A stretch of DNA of 64,000 bases from Tremella fuciformis (taxonomy: Eukaryota > Basidiomycota > Tremellomycetes > Tremellales > Tremellaceae): NCBI GenBank assembly GCA_032768795.1, contig CP136490.1, positions 7,130,001 through 7,194,000 of the forward strand, read 5' to 3'. Below the pieces are notes generated by a model. It was not told the DNA's origin, ran no database searches, and saw only the letters and a program-made list of their open reading frames with translations. Shown in pieces: positions 1-10,931 of this stretch. Position numbers and translations under genes: made by a program. Positions within the stretch are counted from its first letter, which is position 1. Each line of letters begins with the position of its first letter.

Positions 1-551
1 CTCGAGTATCCCTATCGTCCCGCATTCTCCCTCCTGACCCGGATCCTTGACGAAAACGCCCCTCTATTGAACAACCTCCCGGCACCTTCCATGGCACCCT
101 CATTTGGTTCGGCTTCTGCAAACGCTTTCGGAGGCAACCCGTCTCAAGCTGCCGCCGGAGGACTGCCGCCGGCGCAGAAGGGGAAGTTGGAGGGAACCCT
201 GACTCAGTATTTGACGAAATATCAGGACCCGAAACAGGCGGATACCATCATGAAAGTGCAGAAGGAGCTGGACGAGACAAAGATTGTTCTGGTGAGTGCA
301 CATATGCTACACTCACACTTTCATCTCCTTGGGTCGGCCGCGACTTCCTAGAATGGCGCTCATCCTTCAGCACAAGACAATCGAATCGGTACTGGAGCGC
401 GGCGAGAAGTTGGACAACCTGGTCGAGCGCTCCAACGCTCTCTCAGCGCAAAGCAAGATGTTCTACAAGACAGCAAAGAAGGTCAGCTCCACATCACAAG
501 CAAAGTGCCCTCCTGAAGTTTCAGCAAAACTCGTGCTGCGTGATCATGTAA
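1..551 (+). CDS. YKT6: v-SNARE Ykt6, 3' part (5' end outside window)
   Basis: Ykt6 is a lipid-anchored R-SNARE acting in ER-Golgi, endosomal and vacuolar fusion. The visible exons are 1-291, 371-481 and 525-551, joined by introns of 79 and 43 bases with GT..AG ends, and all phases agree. The frame starts inside the end of the longin domain ([13 protein letters not shown]) and runs through a short Ala/Gly/Pro-rich linker into the R-SNARE helix ([10 protein letters not shown], then [21 protein letters not shown]). It ends NSCCVIM. The two adjacent cysteines in a CaaX-like tail match the dual palmitoyl/prenyl site of Ykt6 (seen here; the role is known from the family). The N-terminal longin half lies upstream of the window. 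The identification is firm because both the SNARE core and the CCxxM tail are present. Confidence 0.95.
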
Positions 552-708
552 TTCAGCTGCGGACGCCATTACTCGGTAGTAGATGAAGGAATGTATCGTC
601 TTGTATACTATACTGAGGCAATCCTTAATGCCAATGCACCTAGCGTGTCCCGCCTTGTCATGCACGAGTGTCATGATGTTGCAACTGCTTTCGATGATCA
701 GCACAGAG

Positions 709-714
709 ACGCGT
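709..714. promoter_or_regulatory. MCB element (ACGCGT) upstream of EME1
   Basis: A palindromic ACGCGT lies 160 bases before the chosen EME1 start. This is the MluI cell-cycle box bound by MBF in fungi. A single site can occur by chance, but it fits a repair nuclease partner needed in S phase. Confidence 0.35.
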
Positions 715-873
715 CGAATGATCGGACTGCTTTTGATTTTGATTTTGCTCCTTACGTCAATCAATCTCTCCTTTGTCTCGGCTGTGATATCAGATGATGC
801 GCGATGAGTAGCAAGCCCTGTAAGCATGCTCTCGAGCACATCATGTACTTGCGCTGATCTCCCAGCCTACGTG

Positions 874-2731
874 ATGGTCATCAGTGACGGGGAGGAGAGC
901 GATGATGGCGACTTTGCCATCCTCCCAGCTGCATCCTCCTCCCGTCAACCACTAAACCGACCCGCTGCGCCGATCTATATAGACGACTCGGATTCCTCAA
1001 CAGCTTCAGACGGCGAGGAAACTCCTGCACTATTAGACATCCTCATTGGCGGGTCCTCGAAGGCGCTGCATTCCGCTCGGACACCTGTGCCTCCCCTCGA
1101 CGTTCCCATCGTGTCGGGGCTCAACGGGAAAGGGAAAGAAAGGCAGATTGAGGCAGACTTGGACCTCTTGGACTCGTACCATGTCGGGATTGAGGATCTC
1201 GATGAATTGCCAAGATGTCCAGCTCCTCCTTCCCGGATCGCCGCTTCGCTTCTCACCCTTGCGGACAACCTCGAGAGTCCCCCTCCCAAGCCACAAAAGA
1301 AGAAGAAACGGAAATCGGACACGGTGGACGATGTAACAAATCGCGAGTCGGCTGATACGGCAAGGAGCGGTAGCGTTGCAGCTGGACCCAGCAAGGACAC
1401 AAGCAGACCCAAACCCAGCAAGGAGGAGAGAGATGCCATCAAGGCTCAGGAGAAGAAGGATAAGGAACTGGCCAAAGCAGCAGCGAAGGCCGCAAAAGAA
1501 GCGGAACGGTCTTTTCAGAAGAAGCTGACAGACGCCAACCGGGTACGTCGCTATCATTACATAGCCTGAGCTCCTCGTTGATCAACAGCTGCGGACGTCG
1601 AAACGTGAGACGGTCCGCGAGATCCATCTGTATCTATCCCACGACCTCTCTTCTCCCTTGGCACCGATCGCCGCGGCCCTGCCTGAGATCCGCTTCCGAC
1701 TGGAGGACAACTCGTCGGCCTTGCACTTTCTCGATGAGATGGAGTGTCCAATCCCGAACGTCATACGATTCAAGCGCCATCTGACCTCGACATACGATCA
1801 CGCAGCCAAGCGGTTCATTCCGCTTGCTCAACCGCGGTGGGAATGGGAGAAGACCGTGCTGGTCATTGCGACGGCAGACGACATCGTGGATCGCATTCTG
1901 GCTGCCCAGAACAACGAAGGCGAGACGCTGCAGCAGTGGGTCGGAGACTTGCGGTTGGCACTGGGCATCGGAGAGGAGGAGCAGATGTTCCTAATGATCA
2001 AGGAGCTCGGCAAATATTATGCCAAGTCCAAGACCTTAGCGAATCGCGAGTTCGCAGCTGCTGCCCGTGCAGGGCTGAGTGGCACGCAAGCTGGAAACAC
2101 ATCCGGTCGTACCATGTTGTCGCAACGCCCGACGAAGGAACAGATCGAGTTGGAACTGGTCAAGTTGCAATTGACCAAGCGCTGCTTTCTGGTCCACGGT
2201 GGGCGCACTTCGGGACTAGTGAAGACGGCCTGACATTTAGTTGAAAAGACCGAGGATATCGAGGATTGGACTTTCAATCTAGCTTGTGATATTGCCATTC
2301 GACCGGTATGTTTTGCCATGCCACCGACCTCAGCGTTTGACAACAGTACAAACTTATATCCAAATCCCATCTGAACTTCTGCCCGCCCGACGGTCTGAAG
2401 AAATCAGCAGAGTCGACTGGAGTCCTCGAGCTCATGTTGCAAGAAATTCAGGGTATAACTCCAAGTGCTGCTGTCGGTATCGCCTCCGAGTACCCCACTT
2501 TTCGCGACTTGATGGAGGCATACGAGAAGGCTGAGCGAAAGAGCAGGGAAGAGGCTGAGGGGATGCTCAAGGACTGCGAGATAAAGAACTTGAGAAATGG
2601 GACGGCCAACGGTCGGAAGCTGAAGCAGGTGAGTGCCCTGTCTTCTTGGGAACATTGATGCTTAGCGGAAGGCATTATCGAAGCGGGTCTTCAACGTTAT
2701 GAGAGGTACGGACAGTCTGGCGCTCGTGTAG
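874..2731 (+). CDS. EME1: Eme1/Mms4-type subunit of the Mus81 junction endonuclease
   Basis: This is the non-catalytic partner of Mus81, which cuts branched DNA (3' flaps, replication forks, nicked Holliday junctions) in the nucleus. I read five exons: 874-1542, 1589-2198, 2241-2305, 2347-2628 and 2666-2731, all in phase, giving about 563 aa. The N-terminal 180 residues are acidic and disordered (VISDGEESDDGD) and are followed by a charged Lys/Ala helix. The ERCC4-like fold follows (REIHLYLSHDL, ECPIPNVIRFKRH, TVLVIATADDIVDRI), then a C-terminal helix-hairpin-helix part (LELMLQEIQGITPSAAVGIA). The ERCC4 active-site GDxxxER motif is not evident, as expected for Eme1 rather than Mus81. The start chosen is MVISDGEES; an in-frame ATG at 826 would add 16 residues. 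It lies tail to tail with the RPA34-like gene. Confidence 0.85.
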
Positions 2732-2792
2732 TCTCACGGGCGGTGTCGTCAGGTCGTAGCATAGTCATAAGGGCAACAAGTCCACATCCAAG

Positions 2793-4056
2793 TCATAATT
2801 TCGCCTTTTTGTTTTTCTTTGGAGAGTCGGTCCCCGCCTCACTCTTGCGCCGTTTCTCCTTCTTCTCCTTCTTGCCTTCTATATTGCTGGCCTGGCTGGG
2901 CTGGGAGATTGGAAGAACGGTATCGAGATGCATTGATTCTCCTTTGTTCGCTGCCGAAGGACCAGGTGTAGCGGCGCCGTATGCAGCGTTGCGGAATTTG
3001 AGCAGATGAGTAGGCTGTTCCCGCTTCGGCAGCCCATTCGGAATTGTGGTTGCAGCGGTCGATAGGAAAGATGGAATGGGTGGATCGTCGATATCAGCCG
3101 TCTTTGGGCTGGGATGCGGTAGCTCCTCCGGCGTGAGAAGCAGGTGTCGAGTAACAGGTACCGGTGCTTGCAGATCAGCTTTGGAGCGCGTCAACCGCAC
3201 CGAGAAGAAGCGATTCACAGATAAAGAGCCTGCCTCCGGCCTTGGCTTTCGGCAATAAGAGCCGCATGCCGCCTCGCATCTCCTCGCCGCCCTCGCCTCT
3301 CAGCTTCTGCTCGGCGGGATCAATGTCCATTGTGAGCGCATCTTTCAGTCCAGGCTGATTTGCCGTAGGATTTCGGCCCTCCGCATCAACGACCGTTGCC
3401 GGTGTTTCGACCTCTCCTGCGACAACGAGGTTATATTGCTGATGCTTTGTCTTGAGGCTCCCGGAGACTTTTGGACGTGATCCGGATCTCGACAACAGGT
3501 TGACCGTCAGCCCTGACAGTCGCGAGTGCTTCAGCTGATCATCAGCTCAGGCTTTTCGAAGCTGGGGAACAAGTCACATCACCCGGTACACGAATTGCCC
3601 AAACCTCGGCGCCAGACTTGCGCGACAACGCCTCCCACTCGAAGACGGATGTAGACATTTCACTCGTGATCTCCAAGGGAATCATGCCTTCTGGCGGGGT
3701 GTAATTCCTCCTTCATCAGCTGTGCGTCCGGGTCTTGCACGACTTGAAGCTCACGAGAACCGGTTGGCTTTGGGAGCTACACCCTTGCCGCCATTTATTG
3801 CCGCCGGCTCTCGAGGACGTTTGCGAGGGGTGACACCTTCGAGGTCCTCACTGTCCGGCTCGCTCGCCCCATCGGTACCGTCATCTACGTCGTCGGCAAC
3901 TTTCTCCTCGGCTGGATTGCCGTCGTCGTCATCATCGGAGTCGATGGTCTCTTTCGACAGAGCTTTCGCAGGCGGAACGACCGGTTTCACGACATTGATC
4001 TTCCCCTTGCTCTTCCTTTTCGCTTCTGTCGGGGCTGAGCTGCTATCGCGTCCCAT
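2793..4056 (-). CDS. RPA34: Rpa34/PAF49-like subunit of RNA polymerase I, with an apparent frameshift
   Basis: Rpa34 pairs with Rpa49 as a TFIIF-like module of Pol I in the nucleolus. Exons are 4056-3755, 3710-3578 and 3534-2793. The N-terminus is acidic and basic. The conserved core begins YTPPEGMIPLE, continues VFEWEALSRKSGAEVWAIRVPGDLK and then SRLSGLTV, the usual start of the Rpa34 dimerisation domain. The domain ends near GMRLLLPKAK. The C-terminus is Lys-rich (KKEKKEKRRKSEAG, PKKNKKAKL), typical of the family. Oddity: the frame that carries RLLLPKAKAGG closes at 3175, while the following part (VNRFFSVRLTRSKADL to the Lys-rich tail) is in another frame, with no usable GT..AG intron between. 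I infer a 1-base sequence error or a true frameshift near 3210-3240. It is divergent from the Gyp5-like gene. Confidence 0.7.
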
Positions 4057-4285
4057 ACTGTATGAGTGCTAGATGTTGACGAGCACCAAAATTGGAACTT
4101 GTCGCTAGGTGGAGGTCGCTGTTTCCGTCGGAAGCGGCAGATGATCAGGTGACGCGTTTGGCTTCGCGGAAAAGCAAAAGGTGCTCGTGTGGAAGCGTTT
4201 GGTATAGATCAATGCTTTCGCTTTCGTTTTCACTCTTGGGTCACTTTGTTTGAAGGCGTAGCAGCCCTTGTGAGCAGCGGGCAGC

Positions 4286-7093
4286 ATGGGCGATCCGACT
4301 TCGCCTCAGCTGCGGGCTGCGGAAGAGCTCGAACTGGCTGGCACGCCGTCCGACACTGATGTCTTCGAGGACGTCCCGACCGATTCGCCTTCAAGCCCGG
4401 CAGAGCAGGGCTCTTCGATCCCCAACAAAGGGCCGAGTGAGTCTACAACGCGACTGAGTCCGCCAGACGAGGTTTTTGCGGCCGCGCCTCGCAAAGGCAG
4501 CAGCCCCAGTAGGGTCAAAGCGGCTGCTGCAATGTTCGAAGCCTCCTCGTCCAACGCTCCTTCGCCAAGCAAGGTCACGCCGAGTAAAAAGCCCACTTCT
4601 GCGACCTCGCCTTCTGCATCATTCCGCTCCATCCCAGCATCGGCGTCTGGCTCCATCAAACCTACGCCCGTCCGATCCCCTGCTCTCGAGCGCACACCCT
4701 CACGTGAGCCGCCACGCTCCCCTTCACCGTCCCCTCTCAAAGGGACTGCGGTCAGACAAGGACTCGAAGAGTCCCTCTTGTCGCCTGGTGTCGACAGTAC
4801 GCCGATAGCAGGGCGGATTGACCGCTTCTCGGATGTACCGCTTACGGTCGGCACACCTGGGCCGTCCGACCGTACGCCTCGATCGGTCAGTGGGAGCCGT
4901 GTCCCCTCGCCTCTTCCACCAACACCTGCCGAGCTCGCTCCAGAACTGCCAGAACCAGTTGTCACGCCTCCTTCTCAGCCGCTTACTGTCAAGACGTCAT
5001 ACTTCTCCTCGTTTGGCTTCGCCACCCCAGCTTCGTCTTTGTCGGCTGAACCAGCATCTGTCAGTCAACCACAGCAGAGATCCGCTTCGTCCAATAGCCA
5101 ACAAGGAGGGTGGAGGTCAGCGGTCGGCAACCTCTTTGCCGCTCGGTCGGCCACCGCCTCATCCCTTGACTCGTCTTCGTCTTCCACAGCCCCGGCGGCG
5201 GGTGGCTCCAATCATTTGGCCGCTCCCTCTGTGCCAAATCAGCTGCCCTCTCCTTCCCGAACTCCATCAACATCATTTCTGCTCCACCGCATCGGTGATG
5301 AAGCGGCTTCACGGGATAGACGTATCAGCCGGGAGATGGGAGGTGGTGATCGGCTGAGGGAAGGCTTCGAGCGAGTACGAGGCGAGATGGAAAGTGCGGC
5401 AAGGGACATGAGACGGGAGAGGCAGGGCAAATCTGCGGCGGACCCTGGCGACGGTGAAGAGCAACCTGCGGTGGAAGGGGCGATAGACTGGCCATTTTGG
5501 GGATCGGTTGTGCAAGACTACGAAGAGGTGGCGCGTACAAGACCCAAAGAGCTATCAAGAGCAATCCAGCAGGGCATTCCGGCAGTGATCAGGTGGGTCA
5601 CAGATCTGCTCATAAGCGCAGGTCTAATTCCATCAGGGGCTCGATATGGCAACTGATGTCGTCGTCAAAGTCTTCCCCACTGGAGGAGACGTACAAAGCG
5701 TTATTGAAAGAAACATCACCTCACGAGAAAGCCATAGCCAAGGATCTAAGCCGGACGTTTCCTCATCACAAATACTTCCAGGACGGCGGTGGCATCGGAC
5801 AAGAGAGTTTGTACATGGTTGTCAAAGCATACAGCCTGTGCGCCTGCTCCAGAACAAACGTGGATGAATCTACTGATCACAGTTATGATCAGGATGTGGG
5901 CTATACACAGGGATTGGCATTCATTGTTGCTGCTCTGCTTCTCAACGTAAGGCTGTCTGCGACATCCCGAATAAGAAGCTCAAATCATCCCAGATGCCCG
6001 ATGAGGAGGCTTTCTGCGTTCTCGTCAGACTCATGGACTCATACAACTTGCGATCACACTTCATGGCCGACATGCCTGGACTCCAACTCCGCCTGTTCCA
6101 ATTTGATCGACTGGTCGAGGAGATTTTACCTCTACTTCACACCCATTTCACAAGAAAGGGAGTCAAGAGCAGTATGTACGCGAGCCAATGGTTTATGACG
6201 CTGTTCTCTTATCGGTACGTGGAGGTTATGCAGCCCGCTGTCGCTGACGATAGCTTTCCCTTGTCTCTGGTGTATCGAGTACTCGACATTGTCTTCGCAG
6301 AGGGGATCGAGGCAATATTTCGCTTCTCTCTCGCTTTGCTCCAAAAGTCTGAGGACAAACTGGTTGAACTGGAATTCGAGAAGATCCTGCATTTCCTGCA
6401 AACCGATCTTTTCGAAGTCTATCGGGTCAAGGCGGATGAAGGAGTCGGGCCAGACGGAGATGTCTTGGGCGAGGACGAATGGCGGGCGAACGACTTCGTG
6501 CGCGATGCTTATGCTGTCCGGATGTGAGTATTTTTTTTATAAGAGAGGGGGATCTGCAAGGCTCTAATGGGTAGAACACCCTTCCAGCTAGACTCGTATG
6601 AGGGCGAATACAACGACAAAATGCGGGACCAGAATGCTCATGCGCTGGAGCTGGATATGCTGCGCAACGCCAATCGAAATTTGAGCTCTCAGGTGTGCGT
6701 ATATATGGTTCTCATCTGCGCGGTACATGACCTGACCAACAAGTAAACAGCTCGAAGCTTCGTTGGCAACATCGTGAGTCGACTTGGGCTACTCAGAGAC
6801 AAGGGCTGACAATTACAGTAACCAAGAACATGTCGAGCTCGTTCGGCAGCTGGTAATGGTCAAGATTGAGAAGGAGGAGACCGAGGCTGAGCTTGTCCGG
6901 TACAAGATGCTGTAGGTGACATCGAGAAGAAGGCAGCGTTCGCTGAACAGCCAGTTACGCCGAGCTGGCGCACGCACAGCAAGACGCCATGTCGGTACAC
7001 AGCAGGTTCTCGAGCGCATCTCTGTTGGCTGGACCAAGTGGAACAAGCGCATCGAGCGTGACGCCGGAGAGAATGGGGAGCGGTTCGGCATGA
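4286..7093 (+). CDS. TBC-domain Rab GTPase-activating protein, Gyp5/Gyl1-like
   Basis: This protein is predicted to stimulate GTP hydrolysis by Rab proteins (Ypt1/Sec4-type in the Gyp5 family) in ER-Golgi and exocytic traffic. Nine exons can be joined in phase (4286-5592, 5637-5837, 5883-5946, 5994-6214, 6254-6523, 6575-6692, 6751-6773, 6819-6911, 6955-7093), giving about 811 aa. The first 400 residues are a Ser/Pro/Thr-rich disordered tail. The TBC domain starts at DWPFWGSVVQDYEEV and contains the arginine-finger motif (AIAKDLSRTFP) and the glutamine-finger motif (YTQGLAF; the usual YCQG with Thr for Cys). It is followed by RFSLALLQKSED and a C-terminal coiled coil (LEASLATSNQEHVELVRQL). The TBC plus C-terminal coiled-coil layout is that of Gyp5. 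It shares a 229-base promoter with the RPA34-like gene. Confidence 0.85.
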
Positions 7094-7264
7094 GAGTTGT
7101 TATAATGCCTAGCATATATCATGATTTACAGCACATTCTAGACTCATGACACGCAGTCTCAATGCACATTGTTCTCTGAAATTCTGGAAGTAAGGTGTGC
7201 GTTGCAAAGGAATGCCTAGGTCGATACAACATATCCTATCTAGCCCAATCTACAGCGTCCTTAC

Positions 7265-8098
7265 TCAAACATCGTAGTCATCGTCAATCTCCCTACCAGC
7301 AGATGGAGGAGGTGGGCCTGAAGCTCCAGCGTCCATGCCAACCTCCTCCATATCTTCGTCATCGTCGCCCTCCGCGTCTGCCTCCTCGTCACCATCCGCA
7401 TCTCCCTGCCCTATTCTCGGTTTCCTCTCGTCGTCCGTGGGCACCTCGTCGTCGCTTTCCTCCGTCTCAGTGCTCTCGTCGCTCTCATCCTCCTCATTCT
7501 CATCTTCCAGCACTACATTCTGATCGAGGACAATGTCAAAGTTGACCTCGGTCAGCCGTTGGTGCGGTGGAGGAAGGCGGATGGTCTCGAACGTCTCGGA
7601 TAGTGTTGGGAGGGGAATCGAGTTCAGCCCATGGGCTAGGTTCGCGAGATACTGCGACTCATCAGCCACTCTCAAACAGCCTTCCACTCCCGATGAATGC
7701 CATCGCAGCGCCATTCTCTTGCTCAAATAGACTGCACGCCGACTCACATCTCTCGGTGGACCTTCGCTAAATTCGAATCGTTTCCGCATAGCAAGCGCAA
7801 TTTCCACATCCTCCCTCTCCACTCTCGGCGGACCTGGTCTCGATGCGTGGTCTGCGAGCGTCTGAGCGTTGGTCAATACGTCCGCTGTGTAGCCTGCACT
7901 TCAGCCGTTGGGTCTATGACATGGACGGTGAACCAACGATGCGCAAAATCCAGCAATTGATGTAGAACACGGTCATCCGCGTCGTCGATCCCCTTTTGGG
8001 CGATGAGGAGGGAGATCAGTCGCGCATCGCGCGGGACTTCTCGTCAGCAGGCGTTGAGATGCGATGCTGTACTTACTTGGTCTGTCTACCGAGGCCAT
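7265..8098 (-). CDS. TAF9: TFIID/SAGA subunit TAF9
   Basis: TAF9 is a histone-fold subunit shared by TFIID and SAGA that pairs with TAF6. Exons are 8098-8077, 8039-7938 and 7893-7265, with introns of 37 and 44 bases. The second intron has a slightly unusual GTTGGT donor. The histone fold reads VPRDARLISLLIAQKGIDD, then VLHQLLDFAHRYTADVLTNA, then VEREDVEIALAMRKRFEF. After it comes the conserved TAF9 segment LAHGLNSIPLPTL followed by IRLPPPHQRLTEVNF. The last 75 residues are almost entirely Asp/Glu-rich and end DDDYDV. It converges with the Gyp5-like gene, about 170 bases apart. Confidence 0.92.
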
Positions 8099-8288
8099 CT
8101 AGAGGTTGATGTATGAAGCAGCAAGAAGCGAGAGGAAGGTGAAGGAGGTGGATTGGCGAATGTGGCGGTCTGGCCAATGTGGCATTTCTCGAACAACTCG
8201 ATGCTCCCCGGTGCGAGAAGCCCGATTATTAGTCTGACACTAATTTCAGGGCGCCGACCGTGAGGTTCAACGTCCCTGGGGAGAGGCA

Positions 8289-8350
8289 GGGGGGCGCGGC
8301 CCAGGGGGGGAGGATGGGGGGGGGGGGGGGGGGGGGAGGGGGGGGAAGGG
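8289..8350. repeat. Poly-G low-complexity tract
   Basis: A G-rich stretch lies upstream of TAF9. It contains an uninterrupted run of 21 G (8316-8336), then one A and 8 more G (8338-8345), preceded by shorter G runs. On the plus strand it has G-quadruplex potential. Its exact length is likely to be unstable or mis-sequenced. Confidence 0.9.
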
Positions 8351-8447
8351 CTGTGCACGGGGATGCTGTTGGCCATCATACATAGCGTGCTGGAATCGAA
8401 CACAGCATGCACGTCAAGTGCCAAACATAGGCAGGCATACAGTGTTA

Positions 8448-9302
8448 TCAAAGCGCCACATCCAGGAGAACAACATGACTGGTATAGCCAGAAGTCCCCG
8501 ATTGCGTGCGGTATTCTGCCAGGGCGTTGTTATCAATAGTCATCAACTTCGGACCGGTACTGAACGGTCCCGTCTTCTCAATGGCGTAATGCCCCGATTC
8601 TAGCGCAATTTGATGTTCATAGCAGTCACCCTCAAGAACCTTTGAGAAACCGCAGCAATTCAACGCCCGCTTGCTAGACAAAACAGTGGCAGATGTGCAA
8701 TGGCTGCTTCTGTCGCAAAATCCGGCAAGACGGCTGTCCGGGGCGTTGAACTTGATGTAAGAATCCCCATCCCGAAGGCAGCGGCTCATCGGCCGGGTCT
8801 CGGATGGGAGCGGAGACTCGGCACTGATATGAGTCCCGGGCTCCGCCCCCAACGTCTCGATTTCTATACGTCGAGGGTACTCGGAAACCCATCCAGCGAA
8901 GACTTTCTCCAGAGCGGTGTCATTGTCGGAATATTGTGATGCCGCATTTCCCAGCACGTGGGTCACATTTTGCGAGCCGATTCTGAGTTGAGACGCTACC
9001 AATTCGACGATGCGCCAGAGTGAGGTATCGCGTGTGATGTCTTCAGCTTCTTTGTGAGAGCAGACCTTCAGATCGATGCGGAGCCGGTAATTCAGACCAA
9101 ATGCGGTACAGTCGGTGACTGATACCCCCACTATGTTCACAGGATGGAACTCGTCTTCGGTCTCCAAGAAGTGCGAAGCCGCTTGAAACTGAGGAGTCGG
9201 CTTTCTCAATCTCTTGGAACCGTTCGCGGAGCTACTTTTCTGGTGACGACTCGATACATCCTGTGAAGAGTCGCCTGATCGAGCTGCCCTTGTAGATGGC
9301 AT
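8448..9302 (-). CDS. Intronless gene of unknown function (orphan 1 of 3)
   Basis: A single open frame of 284 codons from ATG to stop has no recognisable domain, signal peptide or membrane segment. The first 35 residues are Ser/Arg/Lys-rich and disordered. The middle has a strand-like segment (NYRLRIDLKV), then a Trp-containing helix (SLWRIVELVASQLRI), then LEKVFAGWVSEYPRRIEIETL. The C-terminal third is Cys- and Ser-rich. The order strand, Trp helix, 'W..V' helix, IEIE strand also appears in the two minus-strand genes that follow, so I suspect distant paralogues (inference). Nearly all conserved genes here have introns, so the intronless state is unusual. It could also be a chance open frame, but the length argues for a gene. 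Confidence 0.5.
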   Translation of the reverse strand: MPSTRAARSGDSSQDVSSRHQKSSSANGSKRLRKPTPQFQAASHFLETEDEFHPVNIVGVSVTDCTAFGLNYRLRIDLKVCSHKEAEDITRDTSLWRIVELVASQLRIGSQNVTHVLGNAASQYSDNDTALEKVFAGWVSEYPRRIEIETLGAEPGTHISAESPLPSETRPMSRCLRDGDSYIKFNAPDSRLAGFCDRSSHCTSATVLSSKRALNCCGFSKVLEGDCYEHQIALESGHYAIEKTGPFSTGPKLMTIDNNALAEYRTQSGTSGYTSHVVLLDVAL

Positions 9303-10079
9303 TGGCGGGAGGTATTGTACAACGTTATGGGATGGGAGAAGTGTTGAAAGGTCGGTCGAGGACTCTAGACTTGAAGAAGGTTGAAGCGGAGGTCTGGGTC
9401 ATGGGGCTCTCGGTCATGTCTCGTTTTAGACTGTTATGGAGCGGGTCATAACAAAGGATACAGGGCGTGATGTACAGATCGCTGCTTTTCTTGCGTATGA
9501 ACGTTCTTCGTCTCGCCGATCCACCCCTGTACGAAGCCCTCCTTGGTCCACGTCTGGCGGTAGATTCGAAAACATTCAACGCCAAATGTCTTCATCGATA
9601 CTGAGGCGAGAGAGACTCAGATGTGCGTGCATCCGCAGAGATCGACGCATTTCCCCGCCCGATGCTCATCTCTAAGGCGCTATCGGATACAGATGGTAGG
9701 AGCCTTGGATAAGAGGAGGGGACGGCGTCAGGGCGTAAATCATCGCCTACCGGCAACGAGCTGAGCAGAAGATATCGGGAGTCTTGCCCGGCTCGCCCTG
9801 TACTCAGGAAGAGCATGAGTCCTTCAGATCGTGCTCCAAGTTTTCATGGGCGGGGCCCATGGGTAGGTTACATGCATTGGGGTAAGCCCAGAAGGACCTC
9901 GATCTGATGAGGCCTACGGGGAGAACGAGTGAGAGCTATCAGATGGCTCATGATTAGACTTAAGCGCCTTGCCCACAATCTCTACTGACAGACTTTCAGC
10001 AAACCCAGTTGGGGCCGAAGCTCTCGGCTTGGTATAGTACATGACAGGAGTTCAGACCACTAGCTTCAATCTGGTCAGA
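9303..10079. other. Intergenic, nothing recognised
   Basis: About 780 bases lie between the first two orphan genes. The short open frames on both strands show no family features. No tRNA-like fold, repeat or mobile-element end was seen. Confidence 0.5.
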
Positions 10080-10931
10080 CTACGTATCGTCAGAACCGTT
10101 ATCTTCACTGCGTCTCTCTAACCATCGTGTGGTATCGACCAAGTCGATTGATGGTCCGTCCTTGATTTTGATGGTTCGCAAATATTGAAAATTTTTATAT
10201 GCGAGCGACACGTCGCTGACGTGTGCGAAGAATCGATAATGATGAGTACTATTTTTCTTCTTGACTTCGGCGAGGGCAATACATAGGCGTCCCGCCTCGT
10301 CGTCTGAGAAGTGGTTCTCGACTTGCAATGTCGGCTCAAGTTTTGTTTGTCTCCGAGATTGACCATGGCTTGCACGATTGGACCATGTCAGATTCGTCAC
10401 AAAGTTCCGGGAAGAGGACCTCTCGATCCGAATGCCGTCCGAGTTAAAAGTCGGATCTTCCAGACAATCTGTGACAAATGCCTCCCAGTCGTCGTCGTAA
10501 AGGTCCCGGTCGAAAGGGATAAACTCGCCCTCTGACCTGTTCTCACGGTGTCCCTTCCTTGCCGCTCTAAGCAGAGCTTCCGCCTTCAGTCTACGTCTCT
10601 GCTCTGCAAGTGTCTTTTGGTAGATATACGCCTGAGCAGTCAAGATACTCAACGCGCTCAAGGACTTCCACACAGCTACGTCCTCCCACCACCCCCCATC
10701 GAAGCGGGAATCTCGATGCAGGGTGAAAGACAGGGAATATTCGGGGAAATGCCAATGATCTCGCTTCACCCGGATCTTGTCGATTGTGATGTATTGGGTC
10801 GAGGCTCCTTGCTTGTCACTCGCTGATGGCTCCACACCGGAAGAATTGACAAGACTAGCCTGCGAGGACCCGACAGGAGCGGCGCCATTGGTTAAATCTT
10901 CGGTTGACTCAGTCAAAGTAGGTTTGGTCAT
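10080..10931 (-). CDS. Intronless gene of unknown function (orphan 2 of 3)
   Basis: The open frame runs from 11030 or, as chosen, from the in-frame ATG at 10931 (MTKPTLTEST), giving about 283 aa. The first 50 residues are Ser/Thr-rich. They are followed by a strand-rich segment (YITIDKIRVKR, EYSLSFTLHRDS), a Trp/Ala helix (DVAVWKSLSALSILTAQAYIY), a basic helix (EQRRRLKAEALLRAARKG), then DDDWEAFVTDCLEDP and GIRIERSSS. A second strand-rich part near the end is HYRFFAHVSDVSLAYKNF. No known domain was recognised. The layout resembles the two neighbouring orphan genes. It has no introns and no membrane segment. Confidence 0.5.
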   Translation of the reverse strand: MTKPTLTESTEDLTNGAAPVGSSQASLVNSSGVEPSASDKQGASTQYITIDKIRVKRDHWHFPEYSLSFTLHRDSRFDGGWWEDVAVWKSLSALSILTAQAYIYQKTLAEQRRRLKAEALLRAARKGHRENRSEGEFIPFDRDLYDDDWEAFVTDCLEDPTFNSDGIRIERSSSRNFVTNLTWSNRASHGQSRRQTKLEPTLQVENHFSDDEAGRLCIALAEVKKKNSTHHYRFFAHVSDVSLAYKNFQYLRTIKIKDGPSIDLVDTTRWLERRSEDNGSDDT

